42,284 nucleotides of DNA, taken from contig NZ_LGEN01000032.1 of assembly GCF_001507855.1 (NCBI RefSeq), forward strand, positions 1-42,284. Reading direction: 5' to 3'. The translations under genes were made by a program, and so were the position numbers. This document shows positions 7,894 to 15,645 of this stretch, piece after piece (position 1 is the stretch's first letter; each line of letters begins with the position of its first letter). The DNA comes from Halomonas sp. 54_146 (GTDB lineage: Bacteria; Pseudomonadota; Gammaproteobacteria; Pseudomonadales; Halomonadaceae). The notes beneath the pieces are model-generated. The model did not search any database, had not been told where the DNA came from, and worked only from the letters and a program-made list of their open reading frames with translations.

Positions 7894-9540
7894 ATGAACG
7901 AGATGCAGCCACTAAGACAATGGGCGATAGGGGCCGCTTTATGTCTAGCGCTTAGCCATGGCCCTTTAGGTTCGAGCAATGCGTATGCTGACCCAGCACC
8001 GCTGCAACAGGCATTGGCGCAGCACTTAATAGCTGCTGATGCTGTTGATAAAGCGCCACTTTTACCCCTTGCTGAGTTTTATCAGCTGCGTGATGGCAGG
8101 CCTGTTTGGCAGACAGCGGCAGCGGTTGAGTCATTGGTCGCCGCCCTGAATAGCTTGGCATACGATGGCTTGGCGCCAGAAGATTATCACGCTGACACGC
8201 TGCTTAATGAGTTTCAGTATAGCCAGAGGGTAGGCGTTACAGCGCAAGCGGCATTTGAGGTAAAAGCCACCCGTTCGCTGTTGCTGGCATTGGATCATTT
8301 AGAGCGCGGCAAGGTGAATCCGCGTGATGTAGAGCCTGCCTGGGATGCGCCCCGCCCTGAAAGTAATTACTCACTGCTTCGCATTGTGCACGCTGTTGAA
8401 AACCGTGAGCTTAACAACGCTATCGCGCTTGTGCGTTCTACCTCGGATGAATATCAGCAGTTGCGCGACGCGTTGAAATACCAATACCAGTTGGCCAACC
8501 TGGGCAGTGCGCCTTATTTAGCGGCGCGGCAAGCGGCGCTTCGTCCAGGAGACGAGGCAGACGATGTGATCGTGCTGCGTCAGCGCCTAGCGCTATGGGG
8601 TGAGGCTGATGTCATGGTGGCTGATAGCCATGCTTACCCGATGATTGGGGTGGAAGTCGCCACGAACCGGCGCACCTTTGATGCACCGCTTGAAGCCGCC
8701 GTGAGGCGTTTCCAGCGCCGCCATTTGCTGCAAGAAGATGGCGTGGTAGGTGAGCAAACGCGGCTTGCTTTGAATACATCCGTAGCGGCGCGCATCGATC
8801 AATTGCGGGTCAATTTAGAGCGTGCACGCTGGATGCGCCCTATGCAGTCTGCTCAGCCGCGGCTCTGGGTTGATATTGCGGGCTACCGAATGCACTACGT
8901 TCGCCCTAACGGCCAGCATTGGGATGCCCGAGTAGTGGTGGGGACACCGCGCCGTGAAACGCCGATTATTCACTCAGCCATTAGCCATTTAACGATTAGC
9001 CCTTCATGGACAATACCGCCCACGATCATGCGCGAGGATGTATTGCCCCAGGTGCGTGCCGATATTGATTATTTAGCGCGTAAAAACATTCAGGTGATTA
9101 GCCCCTCAGGTGAGCGGCTGGTGGCAGAAGAGGTCGATTGGCAGCGCCCTGGTGGCGTTATGCTGCGCCAAGTGGCGGGTGCGGGTAACCCGCTAGGGCG
9201 CGTGGTTGTGCGCTTTCCTAATGATGAGATGATCTATTTGCACGATACCCCCGCGCGCGGGTTGTTTCAGCGTGACCAGCGAGCGCTCAGCTCAGGTTGT
9301 ATTCGCGTTGAAGGGGTTGTTGAGCTGGCGCAAATGCTGCTGCAAGACACCGGTAGTCGTTACCAGATGAGCCGCTTGCTGGGCGGTAAGAGTGATCTCA
9401 ACGTCAATTTGGCTCAGCGTATTCCTGTGGCGCTTCACTATTTAACCGCCTGGCCGAATACCCAAGGAGAAGTAGAGTTCAGGCCTGATATTTACCGCCG
9501 CGATGCGGCACTGCTGGCAGCGTTACAGCGTCCGGTGTAG
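7894..9540 (+). CDS. L,D-transpeptidase with peptidoglycan-binding domain (YcbB/LdtD type)
   Basis: The 548-aa periplasmic enzyme has a signal peptide (about 1-33), an N-terminal scaffold domain, a PG-binding-1 helix-turn motif (AAVRRFQRRHLLQEDGVVGEQT, about 267-288) and a YkuD catalytic domain. The catalytic residues are visible as HDTPARGLF (His450) and SSGCIRVEG (Cys469). Overall length and order match E. coli LdtD (YcbB), which makes 3-3 cross-links between DAP residues. The ATG at 7894 is preceded by AAGGAGAG. It is divergent from another L,D-transpeptidase and is followed by an 8-bp tandem repeat that reuses its stop codon and then a bidirectional terminator. Confidence 0.9.
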   Translation: MNEMQPLRQWAIGAALCLALSHGPLGSSNAYADPAPLQQALAQHLIAADAVDKAPLLPLAEFYQLRDGRPVWQTAAAVESLVAALNSLAYDGLAPEDYHADTLLNEFQYSQRVGVTAQAAFEVKATRSLLLALDHLERGKVNPRDVEPAWDAPRPESNYSLLRIVHAVENRELNNAIALVRSTSDEYQQLRDALKYQYQLANLGSAPYLAARQAALRPGDEADDVIVLRQRLALWGEADVMVADSHAYPMIGVEVATNRRTFDAPLEAAVRRFQRRHLLQEDGVVGEQTRLALNTSVAARIDQLRVNLERARWMRPMQSAQPRLWVDIAGYRMHYVRPNGQHWDARVVVGTPRRETPIIHSAISHLTISPSWTIPPTIMREDVLPQVRADIDYLARKNIQVISPSGERLVAEEVDWQRPGGVMLRQVAGAGNPLGRVVVRFPNDEMIYLHDTPARGLFQRDQRALSSGCIRVEGVVELAQMLLQDTGSRYQMSRLLGGKSDLNVNLAQRIPVALHYLTAWPNTQGEVEFRPDIYRRDAALLAALQRPV

Positions 9541-9564
9541 ATGTGTAGATGTGTAGATGTGTAG
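9541..9564 (+). repeat. 8-bp tandem repeat ATGTGTAG x3 abutting stop codon
   Basis: Three perfect ATGTGTAG units (9541-9564) directly follow the stop codon, which itself lies in a GGTGTAG word. The array looks like a duplication of the gene end, so every copy brings an extra TAG. Confidence 0.8.
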
Positions 9565-9638
9565 GCGTAGGAATGTAAATGTGGAGGATAGGTAATCGTT
9601 GCTCGGTGTAACGCAACACTGTAGCGCTAAGCTGTAAT

Positions 9639-9668
9639 GCAAAACACCGCCTTTAGGCGGTGTTTTGC
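9639..9668. terminator. Bidirectional Rho-independent terminator
   Basis: A perfect 13-bp stem, GCAAAACACCGCC (9639-9651) / GGCGGTGTTTTGC (9656-9668), has a TTTA loop. The A/T runs within the stem give U-tracts in both directions. It separates the convergent L,D-transpeptidase and M23 peptidase genes. Confidence 0.9.
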
Positions 9669-9717
9669 GGTTTCAGCGGTAGGGCTAATAACTATTGCTA
9701 ATAACTATCACTAGACA

Positions 9718-11454
9718 CTATTCTTCGCTTTCTTGCTGATAGTTGGCGACGCTAACCGGCCCTGTCTCGCCGCTTTCTAACGTGGCCAATATAGGCTCTG
9801 CCTGGCTACGGAATGCAACAAGCGCATTGCCACTCAGGCTGGTGTTTTCGGGTAGCGTGACGGTCATCGCATTAACCGGGGCATTGTTGACGAGGACTTC
9901 ATAATGCAGGTGAGGGCCGGTGCTGCGGCCAGTGTTACCAGACAGCGCAATTCTTTCACCCATGGTCACACGCTCGCCTGGGTTAACCAGCGGGCGGGAA
10001 AGGTGCAAGTAACGGGTTCGGTAGCCGTTATCATGGCGAATGACAATATAGCGCCCGGCTGCATGGTGGTTGCTAACGCGCTCAACGACGCCATTAGCGG
10101 GCGCGGTGACGGGCGTGCCAATGGGCATGGCAAAATCGGTGCCGTTATGTGGGCTAATACGGCCAGTGACAGGGTGCTTGCGCCGTGGGTTGTAGTTTGA
10201 GCTTAGGCGGTAGCTACCTTCAAACGGGTAGCGTGCAAACGCGGGGTCTAGGCTATTGCCATCAGGCGTATAGAAGTTGTCATCGGTGGCGTTGCGCACC
10301 ACGGTGAGGTCCATGCGTTCGCCGTCGTATTTAACGGCCAAAACGCGGGAGTCGAGGGTTTCCCCATCAATCATGTCTGACTCAACCAGCACTTGGAAGC
10401 GGTCACCACGGCGGCTGTCACGGCGAAAATCAAGCTTCTTTTCAAGCAGCTTGGTGAGTTCGGTCACTGAACCGCTGTTTAAACCGGTGGCCTGGGCAGA
10501 GCGCGCGAAGCTGCCGCTAACGCTACCTGCATAGAGACGCTGAACAGGTTCTCCTTGGCGCTCAATAGAGGTAATGGCAAAGCGGTCTGAATCCCGCTCT
10601 AGCAATACGCCATCGCGGGTATTTTTCATCATGCGCAGTGACAACAAGCGCCCATCTTCACCTAGCTGATAGTCAAAGCTTTGCCCGGCACGCCAATGGG
10701 TTAGCATCCGCTGATCGGGTAAGTCGTCAAGTAGCGCCATGACTTCGCTGTAGCCAAGGCCTAATTTGTTTTGCGCCAACAAAGCGAAAGTTTCACCGGA
10801 CTCAACAATATGGGTTGCCCATTCAGGCACAAATGTTTCTTCAGCGGCTAACTCTAACTCTAGAAATGAGAGGTCATCAAATAACTCAACGCCATAATCT
10901 TCATAAGACGTGGCATCTGCTATTTCAACCGCTGGGGTGTTGTCCACATCCAGCATGCCGCTGGTCAGCGTACCCACGACAATCGCCATATGGAGAGCGC
11001 CGCTATCTACATCGGAGGCTGCATCGGACGTGCCAAGCGCTGCCGTCAGTGTTTCCGGGCTGGCAGTGGCAGTATCAAACGCGGCCACCTCTTGCGCTGA
11101 GCCAGAATGAGTCGCCATATCGGCTTCGGCTGAGGCGATCATGTCGACATCAAGGTCAACGATTTCAGTAGCAGCTAATTGACTTAGCGGAATATTTTCG
11201 CGAGTAGCATCGAGTGCGCGCGAGGCACGGTCGATGGCTTGTGCAACCGGTGTACGCTCTTGAAGTAGCGAAGGAACACCTGGTGTTGAGCCACTAGGAA
11301 GCGGTACAAGTACGCTTTCTAGTGGTGTATTGGGTTCATTTAAATCGTCATACGTTGTCAGTAACTTTTGTGCGCCCAGCACTGTGACCATAGTCGCCAC
11401 GGGTAACAGTAATAATTTATGTGTGCGGGGCAGCGAATGTAGGATTCGCAACAT
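9718..11454 (-). CDS. M23-family peptidoglycan endopeptidase (MepM/OapA-like)
   Basis: From ATG 11454 the protein is 578 aa. It opens with LHSLPRTHKLLLLPVATMV, the short cytoplasmic segment and single membrane anchor that starts MepM-type proteins. A long Ala/Asp/Thr-rich spacer follows, then an OapA/LysM-like domain (HIVESGETFALLAQNKLGLG onward), then the M23 LytM domain. Zinc ligands are intact: HNGTD (His436, Asp440) and HLH (His515, His517). In E. coli MepM cuts D-Ala-mDAP cross-links to allow cell-wall growth. The frame extends upstream to 11619, but that extension is AT-rich, unlike the family, and lacks a ribosome site, so it was excluded. Confidence 0.9.
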   Translation of the reverse strand: MLRILHSLPRTHKLLLLPVATMVTVLGAQKLLTTYDDLNEPNTPLESVLVPLPSGSTPGVPSLLQERTPVAQAIDRASRALDATRENIPLSQLAATEIVDLDVDMIASAEADMATHSGSAQEVAAFDTATASPETLTAALGTSDAASDVDSGALHMAIVVGTLTSGMLDVDNTPAVEIADATSYEDYGVELFDDLSFLELELAAEETFVPEWATHIVESGETFALLAQNKLGLGYSEVMALLDDLPDQRMLTHWRAGQSFDYQLGEDGRLLSLRMMKNTRDGVLLERDSDRFAITSIERQGEPVQRLYAGSVSGSFARSAQATGLNSGSVTELTKLLEKKLDFRRDSRRGDRFQVLVESDMIDGETLDSRVLAVKYDGERMDLTVVRNATDDNFYTPDGNSLDPAFARYPFEGSYRLSSNYNPRRKHPVTGRISPHNGTDFAMPIGTPVTAPANGVVERVSNHHAAGRYIVIRHDNGYRTRYLHLSRPLVNPGERVTMGERIALSGNTGRSTGPHLHYEVLVNNAPVNAMTVTLPENTSLSGNALVAFRSQAEPILATLESGETGPVSVANYQQESEE

Positions 11455-11799
11455 GGGTAAATGGACCGCCGAGTTCGTGATTAAAAATAACGATATAGTA
11501 AATATGCTCGGAAACCATACCCCATGCAGAAGTGGGTGCATAGACTGTACGTCTATACATAAAAGGTAATTAAATAGGAATACATCGATAACAGGAAAAA
11601 GGTTACCAATTGTAAACAAGGTTTGCTAACAAATGTAACTGATCAGGCGCGCTTATTGAATGCTTTACGCCTTAAATCAGGCTAGGTCTTGACATCCGGG
11701 TTTTAAAAAATGAGATGACCGCTTAGATTTAAGTTATCCAGGTTTTAAGTGAGCGCTTTCAATGCGCCGCTTAAATGTTTCAATGAATAGCTTAAATTA

Positions 11800-11840
11800 A
11801 CTAGGCATTAAATTACCTAGACATTAACTTACCTAAGTTG
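11800..11840. repeat. Degenerate 15-16-bp repeat
   Basis: ACTAGGCATTAAATT (11800-11814) and ACCTAGACATTAACTT (11815-11830) are followed by ACCTAAGTTG (11831-11840). They are imperfect tandem units in the AT-rich spacer. Confidence 0.6.
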
Positions 11841-11888
11841 ATGATAGGTGTGAATTGGTTTTTAACGGTATCAGATTTGAGCAATGCA

Positions 11889-11964
11889 ATTTTTAACAGC
11901 GTGATTTTTTAACAACGTAATTTTAACAACGTAGTTTTTTAAAATATACGTTTTTAACAATATT
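11889..11964. repeat. Degenerate 14-16-bp TTTTTAACAA repeat, about 5 copies
   Basis: Successive units ATTTTTAACAGCGTG, ATTTTTTAACAACGTA, ATTTTAACAACGTA, GTTTTTTAAAATATAC and GTTTTTAACAATATT run head to tail. They share the TTTAAC core with arrays at 3765 and 38571. Confidence 0.75.
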
Positions 11965-12155
11965 GGCATCGTTAATGTAGAGCTTTTGTCTCATTTTTTA
12001 GGCTCCCTCAATTTTCCGTGCCGGCAGCTAATAACCGTCATTTAACCGTCATTTTGTCAGCATGAGCAGAACTGCCCGCTGTTTCCTGGCATTCTAGTCA
12101 TGTTTTTTCGAATAATAAGCGCATTTTTTCGCTGTTTTGCGTTGAGGAAATCGAA

Positions 12156-13064
12156 ATGTCCCGGGTAACACTTTCACAATGGCAGATGTTAGCCGCCGTG
12201 GTTGACCATGGTGGGTTTGCACGTGCAGCAGAGGTGGTACACAAAAGCCCCTCCACGCTCAACCATGCTGTCCACAAATTAGAAGAACAGCTAGGGGTTC
12301 AGGTGCTAGAGCCCGTTGGCCGGCAGGTGCGCTTAACGGAAGCCGGCGAACTACTGCTGCGGCGGGCTCGTCAATTAATTGAGAGCGCTGCCTCACTTGA
12401 AGATGTGGCCACGCGATTGGCGGCGGGTTTAGAAGCGGAGGTGGTGGTCGCCATTGACCAGATTTTTCCGGCCGCGGCCCAAGCCAAAGCGTTAGAGCGC
12501 TTTTCTGAAATGTACCCCCAGGTGCGTGTTCAGCTCCACGAAAGTGTGCTTAATGGCGGCACAGAGATGCTCTACGATGGCCGTGCAGATCTCGTGGTTT
12601 CCGGCATTGAAGCGCAGGGCTTCTTGGGGGAGCCGCTGGTCACGGTGCGTTTTATTGCGGTGGCGCACCCCCAGCATGTGCTGCATCAGCTAGGCCGCTC
12701 GTTAGACCTACGCGACCTGGCTCAGCATCGGCAGCTCGTGGTGCGCGACTCAGCGCTGCGCCAATCAACTAACGCCGGCTGGTTAAAAGCGGAGCAGCGT
12801 TGGACCGTCAGTCACCTTAATACCTCACTGGATATGCTCCGGCGTGGTTTAGGCTTTGCCTGGATGCCTGAAACGCGTATCGCTGAGGAGCTAAAAAGCG
12901 GCCAGCTGAAACCGCTCCCCTTAGCGGCGGGAGGGGTTCGCGAAGTGCCCATGCAGATGATTTTCCGTGACCGAGACCGCGCAGGCCCTGCGGCTCATGC
13001 CATGGCAAACGCTCTGCAGCAGGCCGTGGCAAGTGAGTGCAATCATCGTGTGCAGGATGCATGA
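12156..13064 (+). CDS. LysR-family transcriptional regulator
   Basis: The 302-aa protein has the LysR layout: an N-terminal winged helix-turn-helix (about 5-64; SQWQMLAAVVDHGGFARAAE, then SPSTLNHAVHKLEEQLGV) and a periplasmic-binding-like effector domain (about 90-295). The ATG is preceded by TTGAGGAAATCGAA, a usable ribosome site. The next plus-strand gene, about 120 bp downstream, encodes a glutathionyl-hydroquinone reductase. A role in controlling that gene or a quinone/oxidative stress response is plausible but only inferred from position. The effector is unknown. Confidence 0.9.
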   Translation: MSRVTLSQWQMLAAVVDHGGFARAAEVVHKSPSTLNHAVHKLEEQLGVQVLEPVGRQVRLTEAGELLLRRARQLIESAASLEDVATRLAAGLEAEVVVAIDQIFPAAAQAKALERFSEMYPQVRVQLHESVLNGGTEMLYDGRADLVVSGIEAQGFLGEPLVTVRFIAVAHPQHVLHQLGRSLDLRDLAQHRQLVVRDSALRQSTNAGWLKAEQRWTVSHLNTSLDMLRRGLGFAWMPETRIAEELKSGQLKPLPLAAGGVREVPMQMIFRDRDRAGPAAHAMANALQQAVASECNHRVQDA

Positions 13065-13186
13065 TTCGATTCCCTCGAATGAAACGCCGTAAAACATCCG
13101 CTTGAGCATCCCGGGGCCGAGCGTATGCTAAATGCAAGCTGCATTTATTGTACGTTCAGGTATACGTTCATTTCAGGAGAGCCCCG

Positions 13187-14179
13187 ATGGGATTACTTGT
13201 TAACGGCGAATGGGTTGATCAGTGGTATGACACTAAAAAGCACGGCGGCGAGTTCGTTCGTGAATCTGCCCAGCTGCGCGACTGGGTAGGAAGCAACCCT
13301 GAAGGCACGGGGCTGAGCTATCCAGCGGAGCCAGACCGTTACCACCTTTATGTGTCGCTGGCCTGCCCATGGGCGCACCGCACGCTGATTATGCGTAAGC
13401 TGAAAGGCCTTGAAGGGCTTATCGGTGTCTCTCACGTTAGCCCACTAATGCTCGATAAAGGCTGGACCTACCATCAGGAAGAAGGTGCCAGCGGCGATTC
13501 TGTTAACGGCGTTGACTTCCACTATCAGCTTTACACCAAAACCGACCCGCACTATACCGGTCGTGTCACCGTGCCGGCATTATGGGACAAACAGCGTAGT
13601 GCTATTGTCAATAATGAGTCCGCTGATCTGCTGCAGATGTTTAACCACGCCTTTGATGAGCTGACCGGCAATGACCTGGATTTTTACCCGCAAGACCTTC
13701 GCAGCGTTATTGATGAGGTCAACGCTGATGTCTACGACCACATCAATAATGGGGTGTATAAATCAGGCTTTGCCACCGAGCAGGAGGTTTATGAGAAGCA
13801 CGTTAAGGCATTGTTTGACGCCTTAGATCGAATGGAAGCACGCTTAGCCGAGCATCGCTATCTCGCCGGTGAGTGGCTGACTGAGGCAGATATTCGCCTT
13901 TTTACGACGCTGATCCGCTTTGATGCGGTTTACTACGGCCACTTCAAGTGCAACTTTAAGCGCATTGAGGATTACCCGAACCTTTCAAACTACGTGAGGG
14001 AAATCTACCAATGGCCTGGGGTAGCTGAAACCGTCAATATGGATCATATCAAGCGCCACTACTATTACAGCCACGATACGATCAATCCAACGCGCATTGT
14101 ACCTGCCGGCCCGTTGCTGGATTTTGAATGCCCTCATGATCGGGAGCGGCTTCCAGGGCAGGGGATACGCCGCCGCTAG
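13187..14179 (+). CDS. Glutathione S-transferase, Xi class (glutathionyl-hydroquinone reductase, YqjG-like)
   Basis: The 330-aa product begins MGLLVNGEWVDQWYDTK, a hallmark N-terminus of the family. It carries the catalytic CPWAHR motif (Cys60) and the C-terminal helical domain with LAGEWLTEADIRLF. These cytosolic enzymes reduce S-glutathionyl-hydroquinones back to hydroquinones with a second glutathione. ATG 13187 is clear, with CAGGAGAG just upstream; the frame stays open to 13148 but the family start matches 13187. Length is normal for the family. A strong terminator follows at 14231. Confidence 0.93.
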   Translation: MGLLVNGEWVDQWYDTKKHGGEFVRESAQLRDWVGSNPEGTGLSYPAEPDRYHLYVSLACPWAHRTLIMRKLKGLEGLIGVSHVSPLMLDKGWTYHQEEGASGDSVNGVDFHYQLYTKTDPHYTGRVTVPALWDKQRSAIVNNESADLLQMFNHAFDELTGNDLDFYPQDLRSVIDEVNADVYDHINNGVYKSGFATEQEVYEKHVKALFDALDRMEARLAEHRYLAGEWLTEADIRLFTTLIRFDAVYYGHFKCNFKRIEDYPNLSNYVREIYQWPGVAETVNMDHIKRHYYYSHDTINPTRIVPAGPLLDFECPHDRERLPGQGIRRR

Positions 14180-14199
14180 TGTGTTTAAGCATCACTTGC

Positions 14200-14227
14200 T
14201 GGAAAGGAATGGCTGGAAAGAAATGAC
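14200..14227. repeat. 14-bp tandem duplication
   Basis: TGGAAAGGAATGGC (14200-14213) and TGGAAAGAAATGAC (14214-14227) are followed by a third, weaker TGAAAAGAGCC that merges with the terminator. They lie between the GST stop and its terminator. Confidence 0.65.
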
Positions 14228-14230
14228 TGA

Positions 14231-14262
14231 AAAGAGCCACCCAGTTGCTGGGTGGCTCTTTT
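14231..14262 (+). terminator. Rho-independent terminator
   Basis: A 14-bp perfect stem AAAGAGCCACCCAG (14231-14244) / CTGGGTGGCTCTTT (14248-14261) has a TTG loop and ends in TTTT. It lies between the convergent GST and PRC-barrel genes and could serve both. Confidence 0.9.
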
Positions 14263-14302
14263 AGCTAATCAACCGCTAGATTAAGCGATGTAAGCTGACA
14301 GC

Positions 14303-14785
14303 TTACTCGTCAGCATTGACCGCATCGCGCGTGCGCTGCCAAGCGCTTTGGGCGCCTTCTTGTGTTGTCTGCCACGCGTCGCGGGCGTTGGCTTTAGTCT
14401 GTTCCCACCAATCGCGGTCGTAGGCAGGGAAGGCTTCAACTTCTTCCTGGCTGGCTTCGACCATAATACGGTGCTCTGTATCACCATCGCCTTCCGTGTG
14501 TGTTTCCAGCGTAAAGTAGTCGGTGCTCACGACAATTTCGCGACCGCCTAAGCCGAGAACAGCGCCACTTTCAATGACCAGTGCAGAAATGCGCATGTCT
14601 TCATCGAAAAGAATGTCATCGACTTCGCCAATCTCTTCACCGGAACCGCCAGCGAAAAAAACGTCTGCATCAAGAATGTCGTCGGCAGAATACATGCCTT
14701 GCGGTGCATCGGATGCATGAGCGCTCATTGCAACGCTGCTCATCAGGGCGGTGCCGATTACTGCTGTGAGGATTGTCTTACGCAT
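14303..14785 (-). CDS. Secreted PRC-barrel domain protein
   Basis: From ATG 14785 (GGAGAG ahead) the protein is 160 aa. It has a Sec signal peptide (MRKTILTAVIGTALMSSVAM, cleavage near AHA), then a PRC-barrel domain (about 40-105; ADVFFAGGSGEEIGEVDDIL, ALVIESGAVLGLGGREI). The C-terminal 50 residues form an amphipathic helix with regularly spaced Trp (DWWEQTK, DAWQTT, SAWQRT). PRC-barrel proteins of this kind are common near CsbD proteins and are linked to stress tolerance. The function is undefined; a periplasmic or envelope-binding role is suggested by the signal and Trp-rich tail. It is followed on the same strand upstream by csbD, so a two-gene stress unit is likely. Confidence 0.8.
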   Translation of the reverse strand: MRKTILTAVIGTALMSSVAMSAHASDAPQGMYSADDILDADVFFAGGSGEEIGEVDDILFDEDMRISALVIESGAVLGLGGREIVVSTDYFTLETHTEGDGDTEHRIMVEASQEEVEAFPAYDRDWWEQTKANARDAWQTTQEGAQSAWQRTRDAVNADE

Positions 14786-14826
14786 AGCATCTCTCCATGT
14801 GGCTACGATCAATAAATGATGGCTAA

Positions 14827-14868
14827 TAAATCAGTAACTAGTGCTTGTAAATCAGTAACTAGTGCTTG
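14827..14868 (-). repeat. 21-bp tandem duplication spanning the csbD stop codon
   Basis: TAAATCAGTAACTAGTGCTTG occurs twice (14827-14847 and 14848-14868). The right copy contains the last codons and stop of the CsbD gene. The left copy is therefore a duplicated gene end lying between csbD and the PRC-barrel gene. Confidence 0.9.
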
Positions 14869-15056
14869 CCGGCCCATTCGTCTGCCCTGCGCTCTGCTTC
14901 TTCGCGCTCAAGGCCATACTTTTGTTGAAGCTTGCCGACAAGCTGGTCTTTCCTACCGCCAATTTGATCTAGCTCATCATCGGTAAGTTCGCCCCAGTGA
15001 GAACGAGCTTTACCTTTCATCTCTTTCCATTTGCCTTCAATTTGATCCCAGTTCAT
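14859..15056 (-). CDS. CsbD-family stress protein
   Basis: This 65-aa hydrophilic protein begins MNWDQIEGKWKEMKGKARSH, the CsbD signature, and keeps the family GELTDDELDQIGGRKDQLVGKLQ core. It covers the full family length. AAGGAG lies 8 bp before the ATG. CsbD-like proteins are small, abundant general-stress proteins of unknown biochemical role, induced by osmotic and stationary-phase stress in many bacteria. The adjacent PRC-barrel gene on the same strand fits a stress-response unit. Confidence 0.9.
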   Translation of the reverse strand: MNWDQIEGKWKEMKGKARSHWGELTDDELDQIGGRKDQLVGKLQQKYGLEREEAERRADEWAGKH

Positions 15057-15129
15057 TGAATCGCTCCTTGAGAGTAGTGAACTTAATTAGGCCATTTTCA
15101 GGCTAGACCATATAGGCATGAGCGCAAGC

Positions 15130-15180
15130 CCTGTTCCAATGTGCCTGCTCCAATGCAGTTGTGGCAATGTGGTTGTGGCG
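15130..15180. repeat. Degenerate 14-bp tandem repeat
   Basis: CCTGTTCCAATGTG (15130-15143), CCTGCTCCAATGCA (15144-15157) and GTTGTGGCAATGTG (15158-15171) are followed by the partial GTTGTGGCG. Confidence 0.65.
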
Positions 15181-15404
15181 TAAGTTAAAAGTGCTGGCCA
15201 GCAGCTACATGCGATGGTAGGATGCGCGTTCCTCGCATGTGTTGACCCCTCCATCATGACGGTAAGCGTACATCTACATAGTTGATAGTTATTAATGAGT
15301 CTGTATTAAATAGGTCAATGTTAATAGTTATTCGTAGTGGCGCTTGCGGGAACATCTCGCCAATTGCTGGATGTTCATTGCTGTGAAGATGGCGCGCCTC
15401 CAGT

Positions 15405-15598
15405 ATTTCACCACACGGGTGAAATCGGCGCAGAAGGTCGCCACAGCGGTTGGCCCGCTAATGCGGTGTTATGCCCAACCGGATGCTAGGTGCGACCGGC
15501 GTCTCCGACTCCATTGATGGCTTTGACCGCTACGGCGGTGCCTGTTGTCTACAACGACCACATTTTATGTCGTTGTGCGACGACAGAGTCAGAGACGC
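15405..15598 (+). promoter_or_regulatory. Structured 5' leader of the DEAD-box helicase mRNA
   Basis: Hairpin A is ATTTCACC (15405-15412) / GGTGAAAT (15418-15425). Then comes a closed multibranch element: outer stem GCGTCTCCGACTC (15499-15511) pairs with GAGTCAGAGACGC (15586-15598) with one mismatch. It encloses ACCGC-TACG-GCGGT (15536-15549) and ACAACGAC / GTCGTTGT (15551-15558 and 15569-15576). The start codon is about 48 nt downstream. Leader control is established for E. coli deaD and cold-shock genes; this structure is not one I recognise. Confidence 0.55.
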
Positions 15599-15645
15599 TT
15601 ATGATGTTTTTTGCCGGTACTTGCCGGCCTACCAAGGTGTGATTA

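Larger units (their letters stand above)
11455..12155. other. AT-rich 700-bp divergent intergenic region
   Basis: No gene is supported between the M23 peptidase (minus) and the LysR gene (plus). The region is strikingly AT-rich. It contains two degenerate repeat arrays (11800-11840 and 11889-11964) plus scattered TTAA-rich words. It presumably holds promoters for both flanking genes, but I could not fix a convincing -35/-10 pair. Confidence 0.6.
15057..15645 (+). other. Gene-free 590-bp region with the structured helicase leader
   Basis: No real gene is supported here; short ORFs lack ribosome sites and coding bias. It contains a 14-bp repeat array near 15130 and a series of hairpins from about 15405 to 15598 that precede the RNA helicase start. 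The promoter of the helicase gene presumably lies in the AT-rich part around 15270-15340. Confidence 0.6.
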
